NCBI GenBank assembly: GCA_036752345.1
Contig: DAIOSV010000038.1
Span: 1 to 23,544, forward strand
Reading direction: 5' to 3'
Source: UBA1715 sp036752345
GTDB taxonomy: Bacteria > Bacteroidota > Bacteroidia > Bacteroidales > UBA1715
DNA length: 23,544 nucleotides
Both the position numbers and the translations under genes were made by a program. The notes under the pieces were generated by a model that did no database searches, was not told the DNA's origin, and saw only the letters and a program-made list of their open reading frames with translations. Positions 7,832-14,332 of this stretch are shown piece after piece; position 1 is the stretch's first letter, and every line of letters starts with the position of its first letter.

Positions 7832-8694
7832 TGGAACAGCAACAAACAGCAACTATTTTGGTGAATTGCAAAGATCAGAAAGGTCTTGTGCTTGCGGTTA
7901 CCGATTTTATTCTAAAAAATAACGGAAATATCCTCTATCTTGACCAACACGTTGACCATCAAGAGTCACAGTTCTTTATGCGTGTTCAGTGGGACTTAGA
8001 AGGCTTTAATATTCCTACCGATAAAATTGGTGATTACTTTACCACATTGGTTGCTAAGCCGTCAAATATGACGTTTGCTATTCATTTTTCAAATGCGAAA
8101 CCACGATTGGCAATTTTCGTGTCGAACCTGTCTCACTGTATATACGACATTCTTTCGCGCGCACGTTCGGGAGAGTGGAACATAGAGGTTCCGCTTATTA
8201 TTAGCAATCATGAAAAATTGCGTCACATAGGTGAAGAATTTAACATCCCTTATTATTGCATGCCAATAACTGCAGAAAATAAATTGGAACAAGAGGCTGA
8301 AATTCTCAAATTGCTTCACGATAACAACATTGATTTAGTGATACTTGCACGATACATGCAGGTTGTTTCCGATTCATTTATAAAATCATATCCAAATAAG
8401 ATTATCAACATTCACCATTCTTTTTTACCGGCATTTCCGGGCGCAAAACCATATGAGTCGGCATATGCTCGTGGCGTAAAGTTGATAGGAGCTACTAGCC
8501 ATTACGTTACCACGGAACTTGATGCCGGACCAATTATAGCACAAGGAGTTTCTGAAGTAACTCATAAAGATTCGGTAGAAAATATGAAAAGGAAAGGGTT
8601 AGATTTGGAAAAAATCGTACTTTCGAAGGCAATTTGGTCACATATACAACACAAGACATTGGTGTATAACAATCGCACCATTGTTTTTGAATAA
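7831..8694 (+). CDS. purU: Formyltetrahydrofolate deformylase
   Basis: PurU hydrolyses 10-formyl-tetrahydrofolate to formate and tetrahydrofolate, balancing the one-carbon pool. The 287-residue length is usual. An N-terminal ACT domain (about residues 8-85, beginning TATILVNCKDQKGLVLAVTD) precedes the formyltransferase-fold catalytic domain. The catalytic Asn-His-Asp set is present: N193 and H195 in INIHHSFLPAF, and D231 in ELDAGPIIAQ. The ACT domain separates it from PurN and Fmt. It shares one base with the end of yebC and is followed after 9 nt by tRNA-Gly, with no obvious promoter in between. It may therefore be on one transcript with yebC and the tRNA, ending at the hairpin at 8789-8820. 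Confidence 0.95.
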   Translation: MEQQQTATILVNCKDQKGLVLAVTDFILKNNGNILYLDQHVDHQESQFFMRVQWDLEGFNIPTDKIGDYFTTLVAKPSNMTFAIHFSNAKPRLAIFVSNLSHCIYDILSRARSGEWNIEVPLIISNHEKLRHIGEEFNIPYYCMPITAENKLEQEAEILKLLHDNNIDLVILARYMQVVSDSFIKSYPNKIINIHHSFLPAFPGAKPYESAYARGVKLIGATSHYVTTELDAGPIIAQGVSEVTHKDSVENMKRKGLDLEKIVLSKAIWSHIQHKTLVYNNRTIVFE

Positions 8695-8703
8695 AAAAAC
8701 ATT

Positions 8704-8776
8704 GCGAGAGTAGCTCAGTTGGTAGAGCACAAGCTTCCCAAGCTTGGGGTCGCGGGTTCGAGTCCCGTTTCTCGCT
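8704..8776 (+). tRNA. tRNA-Gly (anticodon CCC)
   Basis: A complete 73-nt cloverleaf. The acceptor stem GCGAGAG pairs with TTCTCGC, with one G-T pair at its inner end. The anticodon stem is CAAGC/GCTTG, with loop TTCCCAA giving anticodon CCC (codon GGG). The T arm is GCGGG-TTCGAGT-CCCGT, and the discriminator base is T73, normal for bacterial glycine tRNA. The 3' CCA is not encoded (CTG follows), so it must be added after transcription. Confidence 0.95.
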
Positions 8777-8788
8777 CTGAATAATAAA

Positions 8789-8820
8789 AAGTACATAGAA
8801 ATTATCTATGTGCTTTTTTG
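8789..8820 (+). terminator. Rho-independent terminator after tRNA-Gly
   Basis: A 10-bp stem (8789-8798 with 8806-8815, one G-T pair) encloses a 7-nt loop and is followed by a T run. It lies 12 nt after the tRNA and would end the yebC-purU-tRNA transcript. Confidence 0.8.
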
Positions 8821-8848
8821 TTTTAGCGCCATTTATTCTCTATATTTA
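8818..8848 (+). promoter_or_regulatory. Possible promoter of the GH16 gene (TTG-N20-TATATTTA)
   Basis: TTG (8818-8820) and TATATTTA (8841-8848, one mismatch to TAnnTTTG) are 20 nt apart, 28 nt before the ATG at 8877. The match is imperfect, but no better candidate lies between the tRNA terminator and the gene. Confidence 0.35.
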
Positions 8849-8876
8849 GCTTGTATATTGTATAAAAACTACTCGT

Positions 8877-9743
8877 ATGAAAAAAATCGTCTTTCTTGTT
8901 ATCTCAGTACTTTTTACGTTTGCTTCGTGTGCAAAAGAAAACATACAATCTGATGGAACCGATACAGGTGGAAATACCTCGATTGATACCATTTCAAAAG
9001 ATACCACGGCAGTTGACACCACCTCGCAAATAGTGCCGCCAACAATTATTGGGTATAACTATTATGGTGCGGAGTTGTACACCAATGAAACCTATAAATA
9101 TGGACGTTTTGAGGCACGAATGAAGATGGCATATGCTCCCGGGTGTATTAGTTCTATGTTTTTATATTACAACGACTCGTATAAGGGCAAAGGCAAAATT
9201 TGGAATGAGATTGATATAGAAGTGATAGGGAAAGATTCTACAAGTTTTCAGTCAAATATTATAACCGGTACTGCCGAAAGTAAAATAACTTCAGAGACGA
9301 TTCATGCATTAAATACTCCGGCCAATACCAACTATCACACGTATGTAATAGAATGGACACCCGATACGGTTCGTTGGTTGGTTGACGGCGACACTATTCG
9401 TGTAGTAGCCAATGATGTGAAGGCACAAGTGGCTGCATTGGTTCAAAGTCAAAGTTTGCGATTCAATTTGTGGGCAAGTAAAAGTACCGGTTGGGTAGGT
9501 GTTTTCAACAAAGATAGAGTGCCTGTAGCGCAATATATCGACTACGTTAAGGTATATGATTACAATGTAGACACGCACATCTATACGGAACGTTGGACCG
9601 ATGACTTTAATACCTACAATTCTACTCGTTGGTCAAAAGGAAATTGGCAAATGGAGATGGTTATGGAACGTCCCGAAAATGTTGTCATTGAAGATGGCAA
9701 TTTGGTATTGCAGTTAACCAAAGAACCAATTTATTCTAAGTAG
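8877..9743 (+). CDS. Circularly permuted GH16 beta-glucanase (lichenase-type) lipoprotein
   Basis: Predicted surface or periplasmic lipoprotein (288 aa) that should cleave beta-1,3-1,4-glucan (lichenan, cereal beta-glucan). The type II signal ends in FASC (Cys18). A Thr/Asp-rich linker reaches about residue 53. The GH16 core follows: GAELYT (64-69), YGRFEARMK (75-83), and the active-site motif WNEIDIEVIG with nucleophile Glu111, Asp113 and acid/base Glu115. Then come FQSNIITG, YVIEWTPDTVRWLVDG and FNLWAS, and finally VKVYDY. The segment that starts ordinary Bacillus lichenases (WTDDFNTYNSTRWSKGNW, 240-257, then IEDGNLVLQLTK) is at the C-terminus. This permuted order is the one known from the Fibrobacter succinogenes lichenase, to which the core closely resembles in my memory. 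No SusCD pair or other glycosidase is nearby. The gene stands alone between a tRNA terminator and a convergent porin gene. Confidence 0.9.
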   Translation: MKKIVFLVISVLFTFASCAKENIQSDGTDTGGNTSIDTISKDTTAVDTTSQIVPPTIIGYNYYGAELYTNETYKYGRFEARMKMAYAPGCISSMFLYYNDSYKGKGKIWNEIDIEVIGKDSTSFQSNIITGTAESKITSETIHALNTPANTNYHTYVIEWTPDTVRWLVDGDTIRVVANDVKAQVAALVQSQSLRFNLWASKSTGWVGVFNKDRVPVAQYIDYVKVYDYNVDTHIYTERWTDDFNTYNSTRWSKGNWQMEMVMERPENVVIEDGNLVLQLTKEPIYSK

Positions 9744-9749
9744 TTACAT

Positions 9750-9790
9750 AAAAAAGTGGGGGCGTTTCTCCATCACAGAAACGCTCCCAC
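9750..9790 (-). terminator. Rho-independent terminator of the FadL-type porin gene
   Basis: A 14-bp stem (9756-9769 with 9777-9790, one G-T pair) has a 7-nt loop. On the minus strand it ends in a run of six T (9750-9755), so it terminates the porin transcript from the right. The plus side has no T run, but the stem may still slow read-through from the GH16 gene. Confidence 0.8.
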
Positions 9791-9826
9791 AAGTGCTATG
9801 CGCACAGAAAATCTAAACGTAATAGA

Positions 9827-11224
9827 TTAGAAATTATAATTTAGGCCAAGAGTAAAACATTTGTTTACACGGTCAAAAGATTCAGTATGTTCAATTCCAG
9901 AGTTTGCATCTGTAGAAGTCTTTTCAACTTTGTCGTATGCAACGTACATGAAACCGAAGTCAACATTCAATTTTTCTGAGAAATTTAAGCGACCACCCAT
10001 ACCATATGCGTTAGAGCTTAATGCATAGTCCATATCGGTTTCGAATTCAGGTGTTGCTCCTGAAATACTACGAGAATAACCAGCACTTAACGTAAGTAGG
10101 TCAATAACGTCATATTCCAAGTTACCAGCTACATCCATGGTGTTTTTGTCCATATATTTTTCACGGCCATTCCAGTTAGCATCTTTGTCAAAGTATATGG
10201 TGTATGACAAAGAACCTCTGAATTTGTCGGTAATATTGAAACCAGCACCAGCAGCCATAATAGCCGGAATGTCTTTACGAGAAGTTGCTTTGTCTGGGAA
10301 CATTCCAGTATCGTCTTTTTTCGTATCGTTGGTAAGTTCAATTTTGGTTTTCATTTCATATTTAAAACCGAAGTTGAATTTATCGTTTGGTTTGAAGCTT
10401 AAACCAATTATTGGAGTAAATCCCATTCCGGTTTGCACTGCATCAACTTCTTTGTCTGCTACAGAAGCCTCATAAGCAGCAGCTGTTGCTGACATGGTAG
10501 GATTTGATGTGGCAAGAGCCGCAGAAACTTGATGGAAGAATGTGGTTGCTGGAATCATGCTACCATCCATACCAAGTGCAGCAGCTGTTGGGTTAATTTG
10601 AATGTTTTTAATAGAACCTTTATAGCTGTTCTTTTGATAGATATAACGTACACCTACACTTGCTGCAAGCATATCGTCAAGGAACGAATATGCTGCTCCT
10701 ACTTGACCTCCATAGAGGATAGATCCACCTTTGAAATTTATGTCAACAGAATATTTTGAAGCAGAAAGTCCCATAGAACTACCCATTTTGGTTACCATTC
10801 CGGGGATAAGAGAAATTTGACGTTCGAATGATGCTAAACCATTATCATATTGTGCGTTACCGCCACCACCATTAGGACCGAATCCTAAAGAAATAGCCAA
10901 ATGGTTCTTTTTCCAGATAGCATCTAATGTAGGGAATGCAGGAACTACGATTTTCCCTTCATATTCATGTCTATTTAATGTAGGAAAGTCATCGGTAGTT
11001 GTACGAGTTTGAAAACAAACTTGGTGGCCATACGATAAATGTATTCCATCACTTAATTGTGCAGTTGCTGCTGGGTTAAAATAAACAGCGTCATTGTCCA
11101 TTGAAGCGTTTCGAGATACGGTACGTACATATGGAGCGCTTTGGTTGGTGTTAGTTATAACTCCACCTGCCATTACTTGTACTGCGCTTGCAGTTAAAGC
11201 TAAAATAAGAAATTGTTTTTTCAT
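9827..11224 (-). CDS. Outer membrane transporter, OmpP1/FadL/TodX family
   Basis: A 465-residue outer-membrane beta-barrel. The Sec signal peptide ends near residue 19 (AVQVMA-GG). The mature N-terminus has the family plug pattern: 'GGVITNTNQSAPYVRTVSR' then 'DNDAVYFNPAA' (NPAA is the FadL hallmark), followed by LGFGPNGGG. Alternating aromatic strands follow, and the chain ends in LGLNYNF with a terminal Phe, the BAM recognition signal. FadL proteins import long-chain fatty acids or other hydrophobic compounds through a lateral opening. The substrate here is unknown. It is a single gene with its own terminator. A 285-bp intergenic region separates it from the divergent lipoprotein gene at 11510. 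Its first residues are Lys-rich and typical, so the start is secure. Confidence 0.9.
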   Translation of the reverse strand: MKKQFLILALTASAVQVMAGGVITNTNQSAPYVRTVSRNASMDNDAVYFNPAATAQLSDGIHLSYGHQVCFQTRTTTDDFPTLNRHEYEGKIVVPAFPTLDAIWKKNHLAISLGFGPNGGGGNAQYDNGLASFERQISLIPGMVTKMGSSMGLSASKYSVDINFKGGSILYGGQVGAAYSFLDDMLAASVGVRYIYQKNSYKGSIKNIQINPTAAALGMDGSMIPATTFFHQVSAALATSNPTMSATAAAYEASVADKEVDAVQTGMGFTPIIGLSFKPNDKFNFGFKYEMKTKIELTNDTKKDDTGMFPDKATSRKDIPAIMAAGAGFNITDKFRGSLSYTIYFDKDANWNGREKYMDKNTMDVAGNLEYDVIDLLTLSAGYSRSISGATPEFETDMDYALSSNAYGMGGRLNFSEKLNVDFGFMYVAYDKVEKTSTDANSGIEHTESFDRVNKCFTLGLNYNF

Positions 11225-11286
11225 TGTTCAAATTTTTAGTTAAACTTGTCGAGTTGGCACAATGCCACTTCTCGTTTTGTTGGACG

Positions 11287-11317
11287 CAAAATTGTATCGT
11301 TAACTTGCACAAGACAA
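11287..11317 (-). promoter_or_regulatory. Possible porin promoter (TTG-N20-CAATTTTG)
   Basis: On the minus strand TTG (11315-11317) and CAATTTTG (11287-11294; one mismatch to TAnnTTTG) are 20 nt apart. The implied leader is about 55 nt and includes a small TGGCA-CAA-TGCCA stem-loop (11255-11267). Confidence 0.4.
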
Positions 11318-11380
11318 AAAAATGGTACGTCGAACTGTGTCTATGTTGCTAAATTTTCCATTTCGGTTGCTTTTTTCTTC

Positions 11381-11441
11381 ATTTCAGGGGTGAAATTCTG
11401 CTGTTGAGTAAAAATCTACCACCTCATTTTGGGGTAAAATG
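11381..11441. promoter_or_regulatory. Pair of similar short palindromes with GGGG centres, possible operators
   Basis: ATTTCA-GGGG-TGAAAT (11381-11396) and CATTTT-GGGGT-AAAATG (11425-11441) are each perfect 6-bp inverted repeats around a G4 centre, about 44 bp apart. They lie between the divergent porin promoter and the promoter of the lipoprotein gene. A regulator binding site pair is an inference. The rest of the 285-bp region shows only the two promoters. Confidence 0.35.
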
Positions 11442-11463
11442 CGTGCAAATCAGTGTAAAAAAA

Positions 11464-11493
11464 TTGTCACTCTCTAATAATTCCTTACATTTG
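11464..11493 (+). promoter_or_regulatory. Promoter of the 11510 lipoprotein gene (TTG-N19-TACATTTG)
   Basis: TTG at 11464-11466 and a perfect TAnnTTTG box at 11486-11493, spaced 19 nt. This is the best -33/-7 match in the window. The ATG follows 16 nt after the box. Confidence 0.65.
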
Positions 11494-11509
11494 ATAGCAT
11501 AATTGAAGT

Positions 11510-12211
11510 ATGAAACAACTTTCTATAGCATCTGTTATTTTTTTAATCTGCTTTTCGTGTAGCAAGGAGGAGCCTTCTCCTGCTATGGTGTGGTCTGATT
11601 ATTATCCACTATCAATAGGAACAGAACGAATATATGAGTGTACGGCAATTACTATTGACGTTCTTGCAGAAGTTAACGACACATCCGTTTATACCGTTAA
11701 AGAAACAGTGGTTTCAAGCCTCAACAAGGGAAATACATGTGAGGTGTTTGCCGAAAATTGTGAGAAACGAACTGCAGATATAGCGGCGTGGGTTCCATAT
11801 GTGTCATTGGGAGTGCAACGCTACGACCATAGTATTGTTCGAGTAGAAGATAATGTTCCATATCAGGTGCTTAAGTTCCCCGTAAATACTTTGTTTTCGT
11901 GGAATTTGAATGAATATAACACACAAGAGGAACAAAAAACATCGTATTCAGCAGTCAACCAATCTGATACTATAGCCGGGATTGGCTATGATTCTGTATT
12001 GTTTGTGATGCAGAAGAATTTCAAATCATTGTATACCTATGAATATGCCGAAGAACGGTATGCAAAAAATATTGGTCTGATATATAAGAAAACAATTGAT
12101 GTTGAGTCGCAACCAACCCAAATGCAAATAGATTTGACCAAGCCAATCGAGGACAGAATAACAAAAGGAACGATACTGACATATAAACTTATTCAATCCT
12201 CTATAAAATAG
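11510..12211 (+). CDS. Lipoprotein of unknown function
   Basis: A 233-residue protein I do not recognise. The first 17 residues form a lipoprotein signal (ICFSC, lipidated Cys17), followed by SKEE. A Lys plus two acidic residues right after the cysteine resembles the lipoprotein export signal that sends Bacteroidota lipoproteins to the cell surface. The mature part alternates short hydrophobic and polar runs and looks like a single beta-rich domain: YYPLSIGTERIYECTAI near the start and KNIGLIYKKTID near residues 185-196. No catalytic motif, membrane segment or repeat is seen. The gene is first in a plus-strand group with the secreted protein at 12256 and the deacetylase at 13253, and has a strong promoter. 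Only 44 nt separate it from the next gene, so co-transcription is likely but not shown. Confidence 0.8.
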   Translation: MKQLSIASVIFLICFSCSKEEPSPAMVWSDYYPLSIGTERIYECTAITIDVLAEVNDTSVYTVKETVVSSLNKGNTCEVFAENCEKRTADIAAWVPYVSLGVQRYDHSIVRVEDNVPYQVLKFPVNTLFSWNLNEYNTQEEQKTSYSAVNQSDTIAGIGYDSVLFVMQKNFKSLYTYEYAEERYAKNIGLIYKKTIDVESQPTQMQIDLTKPIEDRITKGTILTYKLIQSSIK

Positions 12212-12255
12212 AGAGAGATTGAGTTTCGTTTCTATAAAATTGCGACCTTTGTGTT

Positions 12256-13260
12256 ATGCGAAAACTATTTTCCATATTCTGTTTGATATTTTTCCTTGGC
12301 GTTTCATATCACTCTATGAGTCAGGCGTTTGTCGTGTATGATACTATTCCTATACGTCATGGGACAAGCAAAATTCGTCTGTCACGAGACATAGAACGCT
12401 GGTTCAAAAAAGAGAAAGGTCAAAGACTCATTGCAAAAAATCGTAAACAATTGCTATTCCAAGGGAAAGGATATTTTCCCTATGTAAATTATGTGAATTT
12501 GCCCGATATCTATTTGTCATCACACGCAGCTGAAAAAACCAGAGGAAGTATTGTGTTTAATATTGAAGTACGCATTGAAGATTCAATTATAGTCACATGT
12601 TTTTCTAACTTTTTACATGAAGCGTTATTCTCAGAATATGGAAGTGCTTCGTTTGGCAGGTTAATGAATTATGAGAAAGTACCATCGGGAAAATGTATGG
12701 AGGTGGAGGAATGGTGCGATGCGGTATGGCAAGACATGAAAGATTGGGCTAGGTACGAAACCAAAACGCGTGCTAAACGCATGATTCCGGCAGCTCTTGT
12801 GCGTAAGCGTGTGTACAAAGCCGTTGAGGAAAAAATAGAACCTCCCGCAACGGCAAAGGCGTATGATCCAACCGAATATTTGAAGTTAGAAAACTATTTG
12901 TTGAAAGACACTGAAGGTAAATATGCCGACTACAACAAAGATCCTGAAGAAATAGCTGCGGCCAAGGCTGCCGCCGAAGCTGCATTAGCAGAAAAGGAAA
13001 AGAAGAAAAACAAAGAAGTTACTGAGCTTGACGAATATGATGTAGGAGAGGAACCGGCAGAAGAAGCACCATCAGCGGCTGAGGCTTCTAAACCAGCAGC
13101 AGCTCCTGCACAAGAAGAGTCGTATGACGAAGAAGAGGTAGAAACAGAAGTAACTGAACCGGTTACGGAAACAAAGAAAAAAGAAAAGCCTGCAAAGCAA
13201 AAAAAAGAAAAGAAATCGAACGATGACAATGAAGAAGAAGACGATTATGGCGATGAATAG
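12256..13260 (+). CDS. Secreted protein with DUF4468-like region and charged C-terminal tail
   Basis: A 334-residue exported protein. A Sec signal peptide spans about residues 1-24 (FFLGVSYHSMSQA). Residues 25-185 contain a compact domain: 'LIAKNRKQLLFQGKGYFPY', then RGSIVFNIEVRIEDSIIVTCFSNF. This alternation resembles DUF4468 proteins of Bacteroidota (predicted TBP-like fold), but the match is from memory and weak. From about residue 225 to the end the sequence is low-complexity: Ala/Glu/Lys runs, then an acidic and lysine-rich tail (EEEVETEVTEPVTETKKKEK) ending EEEDDYGDE. This region is surely disordered and may bind a polyanion, peptidoglycan or metal. The deacetylase start overlaps the last 8 bases, so the two are translationally coupled. 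A promoter box near the start (GACCTTTG, 12244-12251) is only a partial match. Confidence 0.72.
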   Translation: MRKLFSIFCLIFFLGVSYHSMSQAFVVYDTIPIRHGTSKIRLSRDIERWFKKEKGQRLIAKNRKQLLFQGKGYFPYVNYVNLPDIYLSSHAAEKTRGSIVFNIEVRIEDSIIVTCFSNFLHEALFSEYGSASFGRLMNYEKVPSGKCMEVEEWCDAVWQDMKDWARYETKTRAKRMIPAALVRKRVYKAVEEKIEPPATAKAYDPTEYLKLENYLLKDTEGKYADYNKDPEEIAAAKAAAEAALAEKEKKKNKEVTELDEYDVGEEPAEEAPSAAEASKPAAAPAQEESYDEEEVETEVTEPVTETKKKEKPAKQKKEKKSNDDNEEEDDYGDE

Positions 13261-14332
13261 AAAGGTAGTAAGTTTATTTTTAGGTATTATGGGCGTTCTC
13301 TCAGTAAATGCGCAGCAATCAAATTTTATGAATGCATCAGCTATTGGCGGTATCTGCAAATGGGATTCAAACAAACAAGCAGCGGTGGTGCTTACCTTTG
13401 ATGACTGGACTCCCGGGCAATTTCCTATTGTTGTGCCTCAATTGGGTAAGAGTGATTTAGTTGCTACGTTTTTCCCGATAGAATCAAATATTGAGAAATC
13501 TGAGTATTCGTGGAAAGCATTGCAATCTGTTGTAAAACAAGGAAATGAAATAGGAAATCATTCTGCCACGCACCCCGATTTGACCAAGCTTACCCCAGCG
13601 CAATTACATGATGAGATTGCCGAAACCAAACATCGCATAGACCAAAATGTGCCACAACAAACGCTTATTTCGTTTGCCTATCCGTATGGCGCGGGAGCAG
13701 GCTATTCCGATGCGGAAAAACAAGTCATTGACTCTATCCGCAAGAGCGGTCATATTGGTGCTCGTTCGGTATGGAGAATGTCAAACTACTCGTATGACTT
13801 TGCTCAAACTGACGATGACTACTATCGTACGCAGATATATGGCATGAACGAACGGACAACGAATGCGCAGTTCCAGGCTGAGGTTGATAAAGTGATAGCT
13901 GGTGGCGGTTTACTCACGTTTTTGTACCATAGTGTTGACGATGAAATGAATTCACATAACGACACGTGGTATGCGCAAGTCAAGCAAGATTCGTTGCATG
14001 TGCAATTCCAATATTTGAAAAAAAATCAGGGTAACCTGTGGGTAACAACCTACGGGAGGGCAATTGCATATCATAGAGAGGCACATTGTGCTTCGCTCAC
14101 AGCGAAAAAAGTCAAGGGTGATATAGAATATTCACTTACCATTACCGATAAGAATTTCTTGACCATAGTGCCGCCTTCGTGTTTTGTGCCTTTGACTATC
14201 TTGATTTACGCCAATGGTAACGCTGTAAATGCCGTTACCCAAGCTGATAAACCATTGGAGATAGTATCAAAAACAGCGGACTACATTATTCTTAAGGCAA
14301 TGCCTAACGGTGGGGTTATAAAAATCTTGTAA
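13253..14332 (+). CDS. Secreted polysaccharide deacetylase (CE4, NodB domain)
   Basis: A 359-residue exported deacetylase. The signal peptide is MNRKVVSLFLGIMGVLSVNA. The NodB motifs are visible: LTFDD (catalytic base Asp50 and metal-binding Asp51), HSATH (metal ligands His103 and His107), FAYPYG, and a late FLYHSVDDE motif. The family removes N- or O-acetyl groups from chitin, peptidoglycan, exopolysaccharide or xylan. The substrate is not clear here. A C-terminal domain of about 90 residues (270-359), beta-strand-like and ending GGVIKIL, lies beyond the catalytic part and may bind substrate. I chose the ATG at 13253 because it gives a clean signal peptide and overlaps the previous stop (ATGAATAG). 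The ATG at 13223 would add ten charged residues. The 3' end overlaps waaA tail-to-tail by 17 nt. Confidence 0.88.
   Translation: MNRKVVSLFLGIMGVLSVNAQQSNFMNASAIGGICKWDSNKQAAVVLTFDDWTPGQFPIVVPQLGKSDLVATFFPIESNIEKSEYSWKALQSVVKQGNEIGNHSATHPDLTKLTPAQLHDEIAETKHRIDQNVPQQTLISFAYPYGAGAGYSDAEKQVIDSIRKSGHIGARSVWRMSNYSYDFAQTDDDYYRTQIYGMNERTTNAQFQAEVDKVIAGGGLLTFLYHSVDDEMNSHNDTWYAQVKQDSLHVQFQYLKKNQGNLWVTTYGRAIAYHREAHCASLTAKKVKGDIEYSLTITDKNFLTIVPPSCFVPLTILIYANGNAVNAVTQADKPLEIVSKTADYIILKAMPNGGVIKIL

Noticed and set aside
8704..8776. tRNA-Gly as an attachment site of an integrated island
   Set aside because: No integrase gene and no second copy of the tRNA 3' end were found in the window, and the following genes look like ordinary host genes apart from GH16.
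8744..8953. Small gene starting within tRNA-Gly
   Set aside because: It runs through the tRNA T arm, the terminator hairpin and the GH16 signal region in another frame.
12199..12213. CTCTAT-AAA-ATAGAG inverted repeat at the end of the 11510 gene as a terminator
   Set aside because: The stem is short and AT-rich, with a purine-rich sequence after it and no T run.
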